64,000 nt of DNA from Hyphomicrobiales bacterium (GCA_900472395.1 UCHV01000036.1:62001-126000), one strand, 5' to 3'; shown: positions 25,213-34,642, numbered from the stretch's first letter. The notes: generated by a model from the sequence alone, not told the origin. Made by a program: numbers and translations.

Positions 25213-25664
25213 CAACCCTTTGGCGGAATGACGCCCTTGGTGAGAAGAAAGCAGCCGTAAAAACGGGTTTCACCGGTGGCGATAACGCAATAGGCCTGTT
25301 TTGCCTTTTCATAGAAGGCAAAACGCTCAATGCCATACATGGGCGCTGATTGACCTTCCGCTGCATCGATTTCGGTTTGAACCTCGCGCTGGATTTCCGG
25401 GATCGTGTTCGGGTCGCCCATGATTTCCATGCGCCCGACGGATGGCTGCAGCGGGGTGTCGAGCGGCAGCACCGACAGGATGGCCTTCATGGCGCGCGCA
25501 GCCGAGACATTGTCCATCCGCAGCACTTTGCCGAGCACTGTCTGACGCGCTATCGAATCGGATGGAAAATTGGTGTCGGCGAGTACCAGGGTATCGCCAT
25601 GACCCATGGATTTCAGGGCATGAAGGACGTCGGCGTTGAGCGCAGGGTCCAGGTTTTTCAGCAT
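25212..25664 (-). CDS. RbsD/FucU family sugar mutarotase-like protein
   Basis: A 150-residue protein of the fold that interconverts sugar anomers (RbsD for ribose, FucU for fucose). It begins MLKNLDPALNADVLHALKSMGHGDTLVLADTN-like sequence, with the conserved MGHGD (catalytic His region) and ADTNFP, and ends RFYGCFLLTKGVI. It looks closer to FucU. GGAGGAAGATC precedes the ATG. No fucose or ribose genes adjoin it, so the substrate is unknown. Confidence 0.87.
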   Translation of the reverse strand: MLKNLDPALNADVLHALKSMGHGDTLVLADTNFPSDSIARQTVLGKVLRMDNVSAARAMKAILSVLPLDTPLQPSVGRMEIMGDPNTIPEIQREVQTEIDAAEGQSAPMYGIERFAFYEKAKQAYCVIATGETRFYGCFLLTKGVIPPKG

Positions 25665-25771
25665 GATCTTCCTCCTTGATCATAGGGAGGACCGTGGTGA
25701 CATACTTCGCCCCGACTGAGAAGATAATCGCCACACGGATGGCCAGAGAAAAAGCAAAAAATGATGATTGC

Positions 25772-25800
25772 CCGATAGGTCAGTATTGCTGACCTGTCGG
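25772..25800. promoter_or_regulatory. 29-base near-perfect palindrome upstream of the aminotransferase
   Basis: Centred on 25786, thirteen of fourteen symmetric positions match. The core is AGGTCAG-N5-CTGACCT with flanking CCGA and TCGG. It ends 50 bases before the aminotransferase start in a 186-base divergent gap, so it could be an operator for either neighbour, or an RNA hairpin. Confidence 0.6.
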
Positions 25801-25850
25801 ATTTTATGTAATGCTCACGCCAACAAAATTGAAATAAGAGGAAACATCCC

Positions 25851-27095
25851 ATGCTTGATTGGGAACATATCTTTGCCTCGCGCTCCAGCCGCATGAAGGC
25901 ATCGGAAATTCGTGAACTGCTGAAGCTGCTGGAACAGCCCGACATCATCTCCTTTGCCGGCGGCATTCCCGACCCGGCACTGTTTCCGGCCGACGAGTTC
26001 AAGGCTGCTTATGCCGACATCTTTTCCGGCGCGCAGGTGAACTCGGCGCTGCAATATTCCGTCAGCGAAGGCTACAAGCCGCTGCGCGATTGGATCGTCG
26101 CTGACATGGCGAAGATCGGCATCGACTGTACTGCCGATAACGTGTTCATCACCTCCGGCTCGCAGCAGGCGCTCGATTATTTCGGCAAACTATTCCTGTC
26201 GCCGAACGATACGGCACTGGTGACATGGCCGACCTATCTCGGTGCATTGTCTGCGTTCAATGCCTATGAGCCGCATTACGACCAGCTGTCTCTGAACGGC
26301 AACCGTACGCCGGAAGCCTATCGCGAGACGGCGTCCAAGTCCGGCGGTCAGGTAAAGTTCGCCTATCTCTCGGCTGACTTTTCCAACCCCACGGGCGAGA
26401 CGATCGATCTTGCCGGCCGTGAAAAGCTGCTGGCGCTGGCCGATGAACTGGATATCGCCATTCTCGAAGACGCCGCTTATCAGAACCTGCGTTTCGACGG
26501 CGAGGCGGTACCGCCCATTCTGGCGTTGGACATCGCCCGCTCAGGCGGCATCGAAAACACGCGCACCATTTACAGCGGCAGTTTCTCCAAGACGTTGGCA
26601 CCGGGCCTGCGAGTCGGTTTCGTCGTTGCCGCCATGCCGGTCATCCGCAAGCTGGTTCTCATGAAGCAGGCCGCCGACCTGCATTCCTCGACGATCAACC
26701 AGATCGCCGTAGAGCATGTCGCGTCGCGCGGTTTTGCCGATCAGGTCGCCAAGATCAAGCGGGTTTACAGCGGTCGTCGTGATGCCATGCTGGCGGCGCT
26801 CGAAAAATACATGCCGGAGAACACAAGCTGGACCAAGCCGGAAGGCGGTATGTTCGTGTGGGTGACGCTGCCGGAAGGCATGGATGGCGCGGAGCTCCTG
26901 GCAAAATCGCTGGCGACGGAAAAGGTCGCCTTCGTGCCGGGCAAAGCGTTCTTTGCCGATGGCAGCAATGCCAATACGCTGCGCGTCTCGTTCTCCTGCG
27001 CCAACGATCAGATGATCGACGAGGGTATCAAGCGCCTCGGCCGTCTGGTCAGCGGAGCATCGGTCGGCGATCACGAAAGCCTTCCGATCATCTGA
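25851..27095 (+). CDS. PLP-dependent aminotransferase (class I/II, 2-aminoadipate/LysN type)
   Basis: Transfers amino groups between an amino acid and a 2-oxo acid using pyridoxal phosphate; the exact substrate is uncertain. The 414 residues show FAGGIPDPALFP near residue 35, SGSQQALDY for cofactor phosphate contacts, DFSNPTGETI with the conserved Asn/Pro pair, ILEDAAYQNLR, and the PLP lysine in GSFSKTLAPGLRVG (Lys247). There is no N-terminal GntR domain, so it is an enzyme and not a MocR regulator. TAAGAGGAAA precedes the ATG. It may be controlled through the palindrome upstream and is followed by a strong terminator. Confidence 0.9.
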   Translation: MLDWEHIFASRSSRMKASEIRELLKLLEQPDIISFAGGIPDPALFPADEFKAAYADIFSGAQVNSALQYSVSEGYKPLRDWIVADMAKIGIDCTADNVFITSGSQQALDYFGKLFLSPNDTALVTWPTYLGALSAFNAYEPHYDQLSLNGNRTPEAYRETASKSGGQVKFAYLSADFSNPTGETIDLAGREKLLALADELDIAILEDAAYQNLRFDGEAVPPILALDIARSGGIENTRTIYSGSFSKTLAPGLRVGFVVAAMPVIRKLVLMKQAADLHSSTINQIAVEHVASRGFADQVAKIKRVYSGRRDAMLAALEKYMPENTSWTKPEGGMFVWVTLPEGMDGAELLAKSLATEKVAFVPGKAFFADGSNANTLRVSFSCANDQMIDEGIKRLGRLVSGASVGDHESLPII

Positions 27096-27107
27096 TTGAC
27101 GATCACG

Positions 27108-27144
27108 AAAAGGGCGGATCCACAGGGTATCCGCCCTTTTTCTT
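27108..27144 (+). terminator. Terminator after the aminotransferase
   Basis: AAAAGGGCGGAT (27108-27119) pairs perfectly with ATCCGCCCTTTT (27129-27140), nine-base loop, then further T residues. A textbook intrinsic terminator. Confidence 0.85.
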
Positions 27145-27230
27145 TGCCTGTTTGAACAGCTGCGCATTACTGTCATATGAGTGTCGCCGAATGTGTGTTT
27201 AAGCGCGTCAGCTCTAACAGGAACTCTCCC

Positions 27231-28211
27231 ATGAAAAAGCTCCTCTCCACCTTCACGGCGCTTGTGGCGCTCGGCCTTTCCGGCGTCGTCAATGCTGCCG
27301 ATCTGGTCGTTTATACCAGCCAGCCGAATGCCGATGCGCAGGCAACGATCGACGGTTTCAAGACCGCCAATCCGGGCGTTGACGTGGAGTGGGTTCGTGA
27401 TGGCACGCCGCAGATCATGGCGAAGCTCAATGCGGAAATCGCTGCCGGCAATCCGGTTGCAGATATTCTGCTGATCGCCGACACGGTCACCTTCGAGCGT
27501 ATGAAGGCCGCCGGCCAGCTGCTCGCCTACAAGTCGCCGGAAGCCAAGAATTTCGACGCAACGCTTTACGATGCTGACGGCTACTATTATTCGACCAAGC
27601 TGATCACCACCGGCATCATGTATAACACCCAGGCCGCCATGAAGCCGACGAGCTGGGCCGATCTTGCCAAGCCGGAAGCCAAGGGCCTCGTCACCATGCC
27701 GAGCCCGGTCGCTTCGGGTGCAGCCCTCATCCACGCCCAGACGCTGGCTGGCGTCGAAGGCCTCGGCTGGGACTACTACAAAAATCTCAAGGACAACGGC
27801 GCTGTTGCGGCCGGCGGTAACGGCGGCGTGCTGAAGGCCGTCGCATCGGGCGAAAAGGCTTACGGCGTCGTCGTTGACTACATGCCGATCCGCGAAAAGG
27901 CCAAGGGCGCTCCGGTCGAGTTCGTTTTCCCGAAGGAAGGCGTCTCCGCCGTCACCGAACCGGCTGCCATCCTGTCCTCGACCAAACATCAGGACAATGC
28001 CAAGAAGTTCATCGACTATCTCCTGTCCGAAAACGGCCAGAAGATCGCCTCCGGACTGGGCTACATCCCGGCGCGTACCGGCATCGACCTGCCGGCTGGT
28101 TACCCGGCTCGCAGCGAGATCAAGGTTCTGCCGCTGAACGCCGCCGAAGCGCTCAAGAATTCGGAAAAGGACGTCAAGACGTTCTCCGACATCTTTGGCA
28201 CCAAAGGCTGA
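27231..28211 (+). CDS. ABC transporter substrate-binding protein (Fe3+/2-aminoethylphosphonate type)
   Basis: Periplasmic receptor of the following importer. The 326 residues have a signal peptide ending VVNAA (about residue 22) and then the opening LVVYTSQPNADAQATIDGFK typical of the FbpA/AfuA/PhnS group (solute-binding family 1). The paired tyrosines that bind ferric iron in FbpA are not obvious, so a phosphonate or other anion is equally possible. The ATG at 27231 has AGGAAC upstream and is preferred over an in-frame start at 27177. Operon order receptor, double permease, ATPase is the usual one for this group. Confidence 0.88.
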   Translation: MKKLLSTFTALVALGLSGVVNAADLVVYTSQPNADAQATIDGFKTANPGVDVEWVRDGTPQIMAKLNAEIAAGNPVADILLIADTVTFERMKAAGQLLAYKSPEAKNFDATLYDADGYYYSTKLITTGIMYNTQAAMKPTSWADLAKPEAKGLVTMPSPVASGAALIHAQTLAGVEGLGWDYYKNLKDNGAVAAGGNGGVLKAVASGEKAYGVVVDYMPIREKAKGAPVEFVFPKEGVSAVTEPAAILSSTKHQDNAKKFIDYLLSENGQKIASGLGYIPARTGIDLPAGYPARSEIKVLPLNAAEALKNSEKDVKTFSDIFGTKG

Positions 28212-28222
28212 TATAAAGCCTG

Positions 28223-29917
28223 ATGTTCCGATCTCAGAATCGAGGAAACAGCCAGCCCCGCTGGCTGTTTTCCTTTGTCATCGTGGTGATCTTCTTCCTG
28301 AGCGTGCTGCCGCTCGGGCGGCTCGCCATGACCGGCTTTTCATCGCTGTTCGATGGCGGTGCGCGTGAGCTTCTGTCCGATCCTGCCGTCTGGCAGGCGG
28401 TGTATGACACGCTGACCACATCTTTCCTCGGGATGATTGCGGCCGTCATTCTCGGTGGTGGCTTCGCGCTGCTGCTGACACTGTTCGATGTTCGCGGCAA
28501 GACCGCCCTCGGCTTCCTTTTCATGCTGCCGACGATGATCCCCCCACAGGTAACGGCTCTGTCCTGGATTGGCATGACGGGGCCTTCGAGCGCGCTTCTG
28601 AAAGCAATTGGCATGGCGCCACCGCTCGGTTCGCCGCAGCCGCTTTATTCCATCGGCGGCATCGCGTTGCTTTATGGCGTGCAGAATGCGCCACTGGTTT
28701 TCCTATCGCTACGCGCCGGTCTTCTGGCGCTGCCGCGTGATGGTGTCGAGGCCGCAAGGTTGTCCGGTGCTTCGTCCTGGCAGGTGCTGAAGGATATCAT
28801 CCTGCCATTGTCCTTGCCCGGTTTCGTGGCGGGTGCAGCAATTGCCTTCGTTTCCTGCGTCGGCAACTTTGGCATTCCCGCCATCCTCGGCATCCCGGCC
28901 TCGATCTATACGCTGCCGACACTGATCTATTCGAAATTCGCGGCCTTCGGCCCCGGCACCTTCGCCGATGTGTCGCTGCTTTCCGGTCTCATCGCCATTC
29001 TCTCGGTCATCGGCCTGACGGTCGAGGAACGCGTTTTGCGCGGTCGTGATTATCGCGTCATCGGCCTGTCCGGACAGGTGGCGATGTTCCGACTTGGCAA
29101 CTGGCGCGCGTTGGGCGAACTGGTCTTGTGGCTGGCGATCTTCATCACGCTCGTGATGCCGCTGACGGCGTTGATCGCAAGCTCGCTGGCACCTGCCTAT
29201 GGCGTGCCGCTCACACCGGCAACCGCGACGCTGGATGCCTACCGCGAAGTCCTGTTCAAGCAGACGATTACCCGCACGGCCTTCTTCAACTCCGTGACGC
29301 TCTCGCTGACGACGGCAATTGGTCTCCTCGTGGTGACGGTACTGACGGGCTATTATCTCGTGCGCTCGAAAAGCCGTCTTGCTCCGGTTCTGTCGGCCTT
29401 GGCGGAAATACCGTACGCGCTGCCGGGCATCGTTCTCGCCGTCGCGCTGATCCTCGTATTCGCCGCGCCGATCCCCATCATCGGCATCTCCATCTACGGC
29501 ACGATCTGGATCATCCTCGTTGCCTATTTCTCCAGCTTCTTCGCGGTCAGCCTGAAGCCGGTGGTGAGCGCGTTCCGCCAGCTCGATCCGTCGCTGGAAG
29601 AGGCCGCACGGCTTTCTGGCGCAGGGTTTGGACGCCGACTGATCGATATCGTCGTGCCGCTGGTGGCACCGGCGGCGGGTGCGTCGGTCATTCTCGTTTT
29701 CCTCATTGCCTGCAACGAGCTCACCGTCTCGGCCATCCTCTGGTCGGCCGGTACACAGACGCTCGGCGTGGCGATCTATAATCTCGATGATAGCGGCAGC
29801 TTCAACCTCGCAGCTGCACTTTCCGTCCTCGTGGTCATTATGGTGATCGCGATGATGCTGGTGCTGGAACTGATGGCGAAAAGACTGCCGAAAGGTGTGG
29901 TACCGTGGCGAAGCTGA
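28223..29917 (+). CDS. ABC transporter permease, fused two-domain type
   Basis: Inner-membrane channel of the importer. The 564 residues contain two tandem BPD_transp_1 domains with about twelve membrane segments; each half shows an EAA-like loop (EAARLSGASSWQVLKDIILPLSLPG and EEAARLSGAGFGRRLIDIVVPLVAP) that docks the ATPase. One long chain replaces a permease dimer, as in ferric-iron and 2-aminoethylphosphonate importers. It starts 11 bases after the receptor gene and its end overlaps the ATPase gene by 13 bases. Confidence 0.92.
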   Translation: MFRSQNRGNSQPRWLFSFVIVVIFFLSVLPLGRLAMTGFSSLFDGGARELLSDPAVWQAVYDTLTTSFLGMIAAVILGGGFALLLTLFDVRGKTALGFLFMLPTMIPPQVTALSWIGMTGPSSALLKAIGMAPPLGSPQPLYSIGGIALLYGVQNAPLVFLSLRAGLLALPRDGVEAARLSGASSWQVLKDIILPLSLPGFVAGAAIAFVSCVGNFGIPAILGIPASIYTLPTLIYSKFAAFGPGTFADVSLLSGLIAILSVIGLTVEERVLRGRDYRVIGLSGQVAMFRLGNWRALGELVLWLAIFITLVMPLTALIASSLAPAYGVPLTPATATLDAYREVLFKQTITRTAFFNSVTLSLTTAIGLLVVTVLTGYYLVRSKSRLAPVLSALAEIPYALPGIVLAVALILVFAAPIPIIGISIYGTIWIILVAYFSSFFAVSLKPVVSAFRQLDPSLEEAARLSGAGFGRRLIDIVVPLVAPAAGASVILVFLIACNELTVSAILWSAGTQTLGVAIYNLDDSGSFNLAAALSVLVVIMVIAMMLVLELMAKRLPKGVVPWRS

Positions 29918-30933
29918 TCCTCAACCGCCTGTCCAAGGCATTCGAAACCGGTGGCCGTCCGGCCGTCAACGACGTATCGCTTGAGGTGCGCGATGGTGGT
30001 TTTCTGGCGCTGCTCGGGCCTTCCGGCTGTGGCAAGACGACTGTTTTGCGCATGATAGCCGGTTTCGAGCAGCCGACGGATGGTTCCATTCTGCTCGGCG
30101 ACCGCGTGCTTGCCGATGCTTCGGAAATGGTGGCGCCGGAACACCGCAACATGGCGATGGTGTTTCAATCCTATGCGCTCTGGCCGCACATGAGCGTCGC
30201 CGACAATGTCGGGTATCCGCTGAAGGTGCGTGGTGTTTCCGGCCAGAAGCGCGAGACGAAAATCCGGGAGGCGCTCAATGCCGTGCGCCTCGAGGCTTAT
30301 GCCGATCGTCGTCCCGCCGATCTTTCCGGCGGCCAGCGGCAGCGTGTGGCGCTTGCCCGTTGCCTCGTCACTGAACCCGACGTCGTCCTGCTCGACGAAC
30401 CGCTGGCCAATCTCGATCGCCATCTGCGTCAGGAGATGGAAGAGACGTTTCGCGAGTTCCACGCCCGCTCGGGCGCGACGATGATCTACGTCACACACGA
30501 TCAGGCAGAAGCCATGGCGCTCGCCACGGATGTGGCGGTCATGTCGGAAGGCAAGCTTTTGCAGGTGGCCAGCCCGCAGGAGATTTACGCTCGTCCCGAG
30601 GGCCGTCTTGTGGGCGGATTGGTTGGGCAGGGCGCGATCCTTAAATGGCCGGCGGCATCCCTGCAGAACCGGCTGATCGACTGGCAGGCCTTGCAGGGGC
30701 TGCTGTCGCATAGGGACGGGCAGGATTGCGCCGACATTCTGGTTCGGCCGCAGGACGTCGAAATCAGTGGCGAAGGTATGGCGGCGACCGTCACTTCAGT
30801 GTTGTTCGAAGGCGAACGTTACGCGTTGAAACTGGCGCTGGGTGACGACCAGACGTTGCGCGCCTTCAGCCGCCTGCCGGTACAGGTGGGCGACAGAGTA
30901 TCCGTCGTCATCCGCTCTGCCTGGAGGCTTTGA
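29905..30933 (+). CDS. ABC transporter ATP-binding protein
   Basis: Energises the importer on the cytoplasmic side. The 342 residues show Walker A GPSGCGKTT, the Q-loop MVFQSYALWPHMSV, signature LSGGQRQRVALAR, Walker B VVLLDEPLANLD and the switch His in VTHDQAEAMA. The C-terminal 100 residues form a TOBE-like domain found in CUT1/iron/polyamine ATPases. The GTG start at 29905 overlaps the permease gene, indicating coupling. Confidence 0.94.
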   Translation: MAKLILNRLSKAFETGGRPAVNDVSLEVRDGGFLALLGPSGCGKTTVLRMIAGFEQPTDGSILLGDRVLADASEMVAPEHRNMAMVFQSYALWPHMSVADNVGYPLKVRGVSGQKRETKIREALNAVRLEAYADRRPADLSGGQRQRVALARCLVTEPDVVLLDEPLANLDRHLRQEMEETFREFHARSGATMIYVTHDQAEAMALATDVAVMSEGKLLQVASPQEIYARPEGRLVGGLVGQGAILKWPAASLQNRLIDWQALQGLLSHRDGQDCADILVRPQDVEISGEGMAATVTSVLFEGERYALKLALGDDQTLRAFSRLPVQVGDRVSVVIRSAWRL

Positions 30934-30990
30934 GAGGTAGCCAGCCACATTTGCGCTGTTTAAGGTGTGGGTCGAAATAGGGAATTACAG

Positions 30991-32100
30991 ATGTCTCTTC
31001 GCCTCGGCACCTTCAACATCGAAAACCTCATGACCCGTTTCGATTTCACTGGCTGGCGTAACCAGTTGCGTCAGGACAGGGTTTTGCGGCTGTTCGAGGT
31101 CGGCAGCAAACAGGAATACGAGCAGCTCGAACAGGCGCGCCTGATTGCCGAGACCGATGACACTCGACAGCTTTCGGCACTTGCCATAGCCGATGCGGAT
31201 GCCGACATTCTTTGCCTGCAGGAAGTCGATAACATGCCGGCGCTGGAAGCCTTCGAATACGGTTATCTTTACCGTATGGTCGGCAACGGTTACCGCCAGA
31301 AATTTCTTGTCGAGGGCAATGACGGGCGCGGCATCGATGTCGCCGTGCTGATGCGGGAAGAGACGCGTTCCGGCCACAAGATCGAAGTTGTGAATGTGCG
31401 CAGCCACGCGATGCTGACCTATCAGGATCTCGGTCTTTTTACCAATGACTTGGCGCTGACCAATAAGCCGACCGACAAGATCTTCAAACGCGATTGCCTT
31501 GAACTTGAACTGAAGATCGGCGGCAAGCCGTTTTCGCTTTACGTCGTGCATTTCAAATCCATGGGCAATGCGCGCGATAACAAGGACGGACGGCTGGGCA
31601 CGATGGCGGTGCGTACCGCCGAAGCCAAAGCCGTCCGGCACATTATCGAAGAAAAGTTTGGCGCCGATGGCGCGAGGGCCGCCAATTTCGCGATCTGCGG
31701 AGACATGAACGATTATCAGGAGCGCGTGAAGGTGATCGGCACACGCCGCAGCGGCTACACATTCGAGCCGGTGCGCGAGGAGGTCAGTGCGCTTGATGCC
31801 TTCAGCCTTGACGGTTTTGCCGAAAACGTCGTGACGCGCCGCGATGAAATGGATCGCTGGACGCTCTATCACGCGCGTGGACCGCAGGAGCAACATCTCT
31901 GCCAGCTGGATTACATCTGGCTGTCACCGGCGCTGGCTAAGGCCAATCCGTCCGCCCTGCCGGATATCATTCGCAATGGACAGCCTTTCCGCACCGTGTT
32001 TCCACCGGGGCAGGAGGTCGAGCGTTTTCCGCGTATCGGCTGGGACCGGCCGAAGGCGTCGGATCACTGCCCCGTGGTCCTGGAGTTCGATCTGGCATGA
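30991..32100 (+). CDS. Endonuclease/exonuclease/phosphatase family protein
   Basis: Metal-dependent phosphoesterase fold of unknown substrate (nucleic acid, inositide or other). The 369 residues open with LRLGTFNIENL, the first EEP motif with the metal-site Asn, contain ILCLQEVDN with the metal-binding Glu, ICGDMNDY with the Asp/Asn pair, and finish with KASDHCPVVLEF, the catalytic Asp-His. Start at 30991 has AGGGAATTA upstream. The stop overlaps the next gene in ATGA, so the EEP and NUDIX proteins are likely co-produced. Confidence 0.88.
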   Translation: MSLRLGTFNIENLMTRFDFTGWRNQLRQDRVLRLFEVGSKQEYEQLEQARLIAETDDTRQLSALAIADADADILCLQEVDNMPALEAFEYGYLYRMVGNGYRQKFLVEGNDGRGIDVAVLMREETRSGHKIEVVNVRSHAMLTYQDLGLFTNDLALTNKPTDKIFKRDCLELELKIGGKPFSLYVVHFKSMGNARDNKDGRLGTMAVRTAEAKAVRHIIEEKFGADGARAANFAICGDMNDYQERVKVIGTRRSGYTFEPVREEVSALDAFSLDGFAENVVTRRDEMDRWTLYHARGPQEQHLCQLDYIWLSPALAKANPSALPDIIRNGQPFRTVFPPGQEVERFPRIGWDRPKASDHCPVVLEFDLA

Positions 32101-32831
32101 TGTCGACATTGCCCGGCATCTGGCCGCCCCCGACCGATCCTGTGCGAGTCGATGCACTGGATTTGCTGCTCGCTGACGGCATTCATCCGATCTATGTGGA
32201 GCACCGCCAGGCGATCGAGGACAATTGGATCGCCGAGAAGCGCGCCAATCCGCATCTTTTCAACGGTCAGATGGTGTTGCAGAGGCGGCTGAGCTACGAC
32301 AACGGCGTCATCCGGGGCATAGCGCAGGTTATTCCGTATTCGGCTTTTCTATGGTGGCGTAAACAGCCGGATATGGCGGGCGCGCTCCATCTGTTTGGAT
32401 TTGCGGTGCTGGTTTCGAGCGACGGGGCGATTATCGCCATTCGCATGGGAAAGCGCACGGCCAGCCCAGGCAAGGTTTATTGCGCGGCCGGATCCCTCGA
32501 TCTTGACGATGTCGTCAATGGAAAGATCGACCTCGTGGCAAATATGCGTCGCGAGGTCAGGGAGGAAACCGGCCTGGATCTCGATGGTGCCGTGGCCGCC
32601 CCGCATTGCCATGCCAGCCATGCCGAGGGGCGGGTCGTCGTGTTCCGATTTTATCGGTTTTCTCTCAAGGCAGAAGACATGGTTGTGCGCATCAACGACC
32701 ATATGCTGCACGATAGCGAGCAGGAAATAGAAGGCGCGGTTGTCATCCGTTCCGCTGACCGGGAAGCGCATCAATACAGTCCCGCAATGTACCCCATCCT
32801 CGACATGTTTTTCACGCTACCGGACAATTGA
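32097..32831 (+). CDS. NUDIX hydrolase
   Basis: Predicted pyrophosphohydrolase acting on a nucleoside diphosphate linked to another moiety. The 244 residues contain a NUDIX box recognisable as GSLDLDD...MRREVREETGLDLD (the REVREETGL core is intact; the spacing before it is longer than usual). An N-terminal domain of about 95 residues precedes the catalytic one. It overlaps the EEP gene by four bases. Substrate unknown. Confidence 0.8.
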   Translation: MMSTLPGIWPPPTDPVRVDALDLLLADGIHPIYVEHRQAIEDNWIAEKRANPHLFNGQMVLQRRLSYDNGVIRGIAQVIPYSAFLWWRKQPDMAGALHLFGFAVLVSSDGAIIAIRMGKRTASPGKVYCAAGSLDLDDVVNGKIDLVANMRREVREETGLDLDGAVAAPHCHASHAEGRVVVFRFYRFSLKAEDMVVRINDHMLHDSEQEIEGAVVIRSADREAHQYSPAMYPILDMFFTLPDN

Positions 32832-32901
32832 ACAAACGGGGTTGCTTCCCGAAAAACCGTGGGGCAGTTTGACGTCATCGATATCGACAGAGAGGTTCGC
32901 T

Positions 32902-33819
32902 GTGGCTCGCCGCTATGCCATCTACGACGTTTTTACCGAGAAACGACTTGCGGGAAATCCGCTTGCAGTGATCTTCGATGGCGATGGTCTCTCTGACGAG
33001 ACGATGCAGGCGATAGCCAAGGAAATGAACCTTTCCGAGACCGTGTTCGTGCAGATGGCGGATAACCCGGCGCATGCGGCACGTCTGCGCATTTTTACAC
33101 CCGGCAAGGAGCTGCCATTCGCGGGGCATCCGACCGTCGGAAGCGCTGTGGCGCTGACCGAACTTGAACGTGGCCCGGATGCCGGCGATATCGATCTGGT
33201 GTGCATGATCGAGGAAAAGATCGGCCCGGTACGCTGCGCGGTGCGCCTGCGCAAGAATGCCGCCGGATTTGCGGAGTTCGATCTTCCGCGAAAGCCGAGC
33301 CGTATCGACCTGCCGCTTGATCTCGAAGGCTTGGCCGATGCGCTGAGTGTCCAGGTAAGCGATCTTGCGTTTGAGAACCACATACCGTCCATCTGGAGTG
33401 CGGGTGTACCATTTCTGATGTTGCCGTTGCGCAATATCAGCACCGTACAGAACATGGAATTCGACATCATGCTTTGGGAGAAGGTCGCCCCGTTTGCAGA
33501 AGGCGCCATGGCTTCGGCCTACGTTTATTGTCGGGGCGGAACTCATCATCAGGCAAGGTTCCATACCCGCATGTTTTCTCCCGAAATGGGTATTGCCGAA
33601 GATCCGGCGACAGGCGCCGCAGCTGCTGCATTGGCAGGCACTATCCGTCATTTCGATGCGTTGCCGGACGGCCACCACCCGCTTTTGATCGAGCAGGGCG
33701 TGGAAATGGGGCGTCCCTCCTATATTCACCTGCATATTGATGTGAAGGACGGCGAAATCGGACGCGCCCGTATCGGTGGCCATGCGGTAAAGGTTGCCGA
33801 AGGGGCGCTTTTGCTTTGA
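32902..33819 (+). CDS. PhzF-family isomerase/epimerase
   Basis: A 305-residue protein of the PhzF/diaminopimelate-epimerase fold. It has the family opening YAIYDVFTEKRLAGNPLAVI, Glu46 in MNLSETVFV (the residue equivalent to catalytic Glu45 of PhzF), the LPFAGHPTVGSA loop, and EDPATGAAAAALAG near the C-terminus. The start is GTG at 32902 preceded by AGAGAGG. No phenazine genes adjoin it; most genomic PhzF paralogues have no assigned substrate. It follows the NUDIX gene by 70 bases. Confidence 0.9.
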   Translation: MARRYAIYDVFTEKRLAGNPLAVIFDGDGLSDETMQAIAKEMNLSETVFVQMADNPAHAARLRIFTPGKELPFAGHPTVGSAVALTELERGPDAGDIDLVCMIEEKIGPVRCAVRLRKNAAGFAEFDLPRKPSRIDLPLDLEGLADALSVQVSDLAFENHIPSIWSAGVPFLMLPLRNISTVQNMEFDIMLWEKVAPFAEGAMASAYVYCRGGTHHQARFHTRMFSPEMGIAEDPATGAAAAALAGTIRHFDALPDGHHPLLIEQGVEMGRPSYIHLHIDVKDGEIGRARIGGHAVKVAEGALLL

Positions 33820-33919
33820 GAATAAAGGCTTGATTGCGTGCTGTTTAAAAAACGAAACGCGTCTTCAACTTTTAGTGTAAGTGATTGTCAAAACTTCATA
33901 AAAAAATCTGATCTAAATC

Positions 33920-33944
33920 GGAACAAACCCACGTCCACGCCGTT
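33920..33944 (+). promoter_or_regulatory. EcfG-type general stress promoter
   Basis: GGAAC (33920-33924), exactly 16 bases, CGTT (33941-33944), the consensus of the alphaproteobacterial general stress sigma factor. It lies 28 bases upstream of the 67-residue gene. The 153-base gap before it holds no other element I can support. Confidence 0.7.
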
Positions 33945-33972
33945 ATGAGGCGTTCGATGGAGACGCGGGACA

Positions 33973-34176
33973 ATGAAGACTGCAATCGTGGAAGCAGCGG
34001 TAAACAAGAGCGGCGAGCGCATTGCGCTCGGCATTATGAATATCGATCAGGCGCTTGCTCTTCCCTATGCCGATCTCGAATTTTCCAATCCATGTCGAAA
34101 GAAAACAGATGAAAGGGACGATTTGCCGTCCTTTTTGATGCGCGACGAGTTTGCGCGCCTTTTCGATCGGGGTTGA
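33973..34176 (+). CDS. Small hypothetical protein, probable stress-regulon member
   Basis: A 67-residue soluble protein I do not recognise. It has a short mixed N-terminus, a central IALGIMNIDQALALPYADLEF stretch and a basic/acidic tail; no signal peptide, membrane segment or cysteine pair (one Cys at residue 42). GGAGACGCGGG lies upstream of the ATG. The main support for it being a gene is the perfect EcfG-type promoter just upstream, so it is likely induced in general stress. Confidence 0.65.
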   Translation: MKTAIVEAAVNKSGERIALGIMNIDQALALPYADLEFSNPCRKKTDERDDLPSFLMRDEFARLFDRG

Positions 34177-34296
34177 GATTCCCATCTAGGTAGAAATTTG
34201 ACAGGCACTACCTGTTCGGACCTGAGCCCTGGCGCGAGGAGCGCCCGGGCCGGCTCACAGCCTCGAATATGCGCGAGCATGACTTTAGGAGTTGAA

Positions 34297-34515
34297 ATGA
34301 TCAGAAGCGAAAAGAGGCGAAGCGAGGAGCCTCTTGATTCGAACGACCTGCTGCGTTGCCAGCAGGTTTTCGAAGAGTTGAAGAATGAACTGGGCGTCGT
34401 CGAGGATGCCGAGGAAGTCAACAGACTAGCGGCGATCACGATCGAGCTTTATCGGCAGGGTGTCCGCCGAAAGGATCAGCTGCGAACCATGGTGGCTGCC
34501 GCGCGGGGGCATTGA
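34297..34515 (+). CDS. Small hypothetical helical protein
   Basis: A 72-residue frame starting at ATG 34297 with TAGGAG six bases upstream. The product is charged and helical (SNDLLRCQQVFEELKNELGVVEDAEEVNRLAAITIELYRQG), with no membrane segment. The preceding 100 bases are GC-rich and can fold around CTGAGCC (34222-34228) and GGCTCA, suggesting a structured leader. I do not recognise the family. Confidence 0.6.
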   Translation: MIRSEKRRSEEPLDSNDLLRCQQVFEELKNELGVVEDAEEVNRLAAITIELYRQGVRRKDQLRTMVAAARGH

Positions 34516-34642
34516 ACCCCGCAGATTGAGATGGGATTTTCAGCAGCCGGCGGGGCGATCCGTCGGCTGTTTGCGGTTCGGCGACATGCCTTTATAACCA
34601 TCTGCGGGAGAAACATGGTCGTTGCGACCGGGAGGAGAATGA

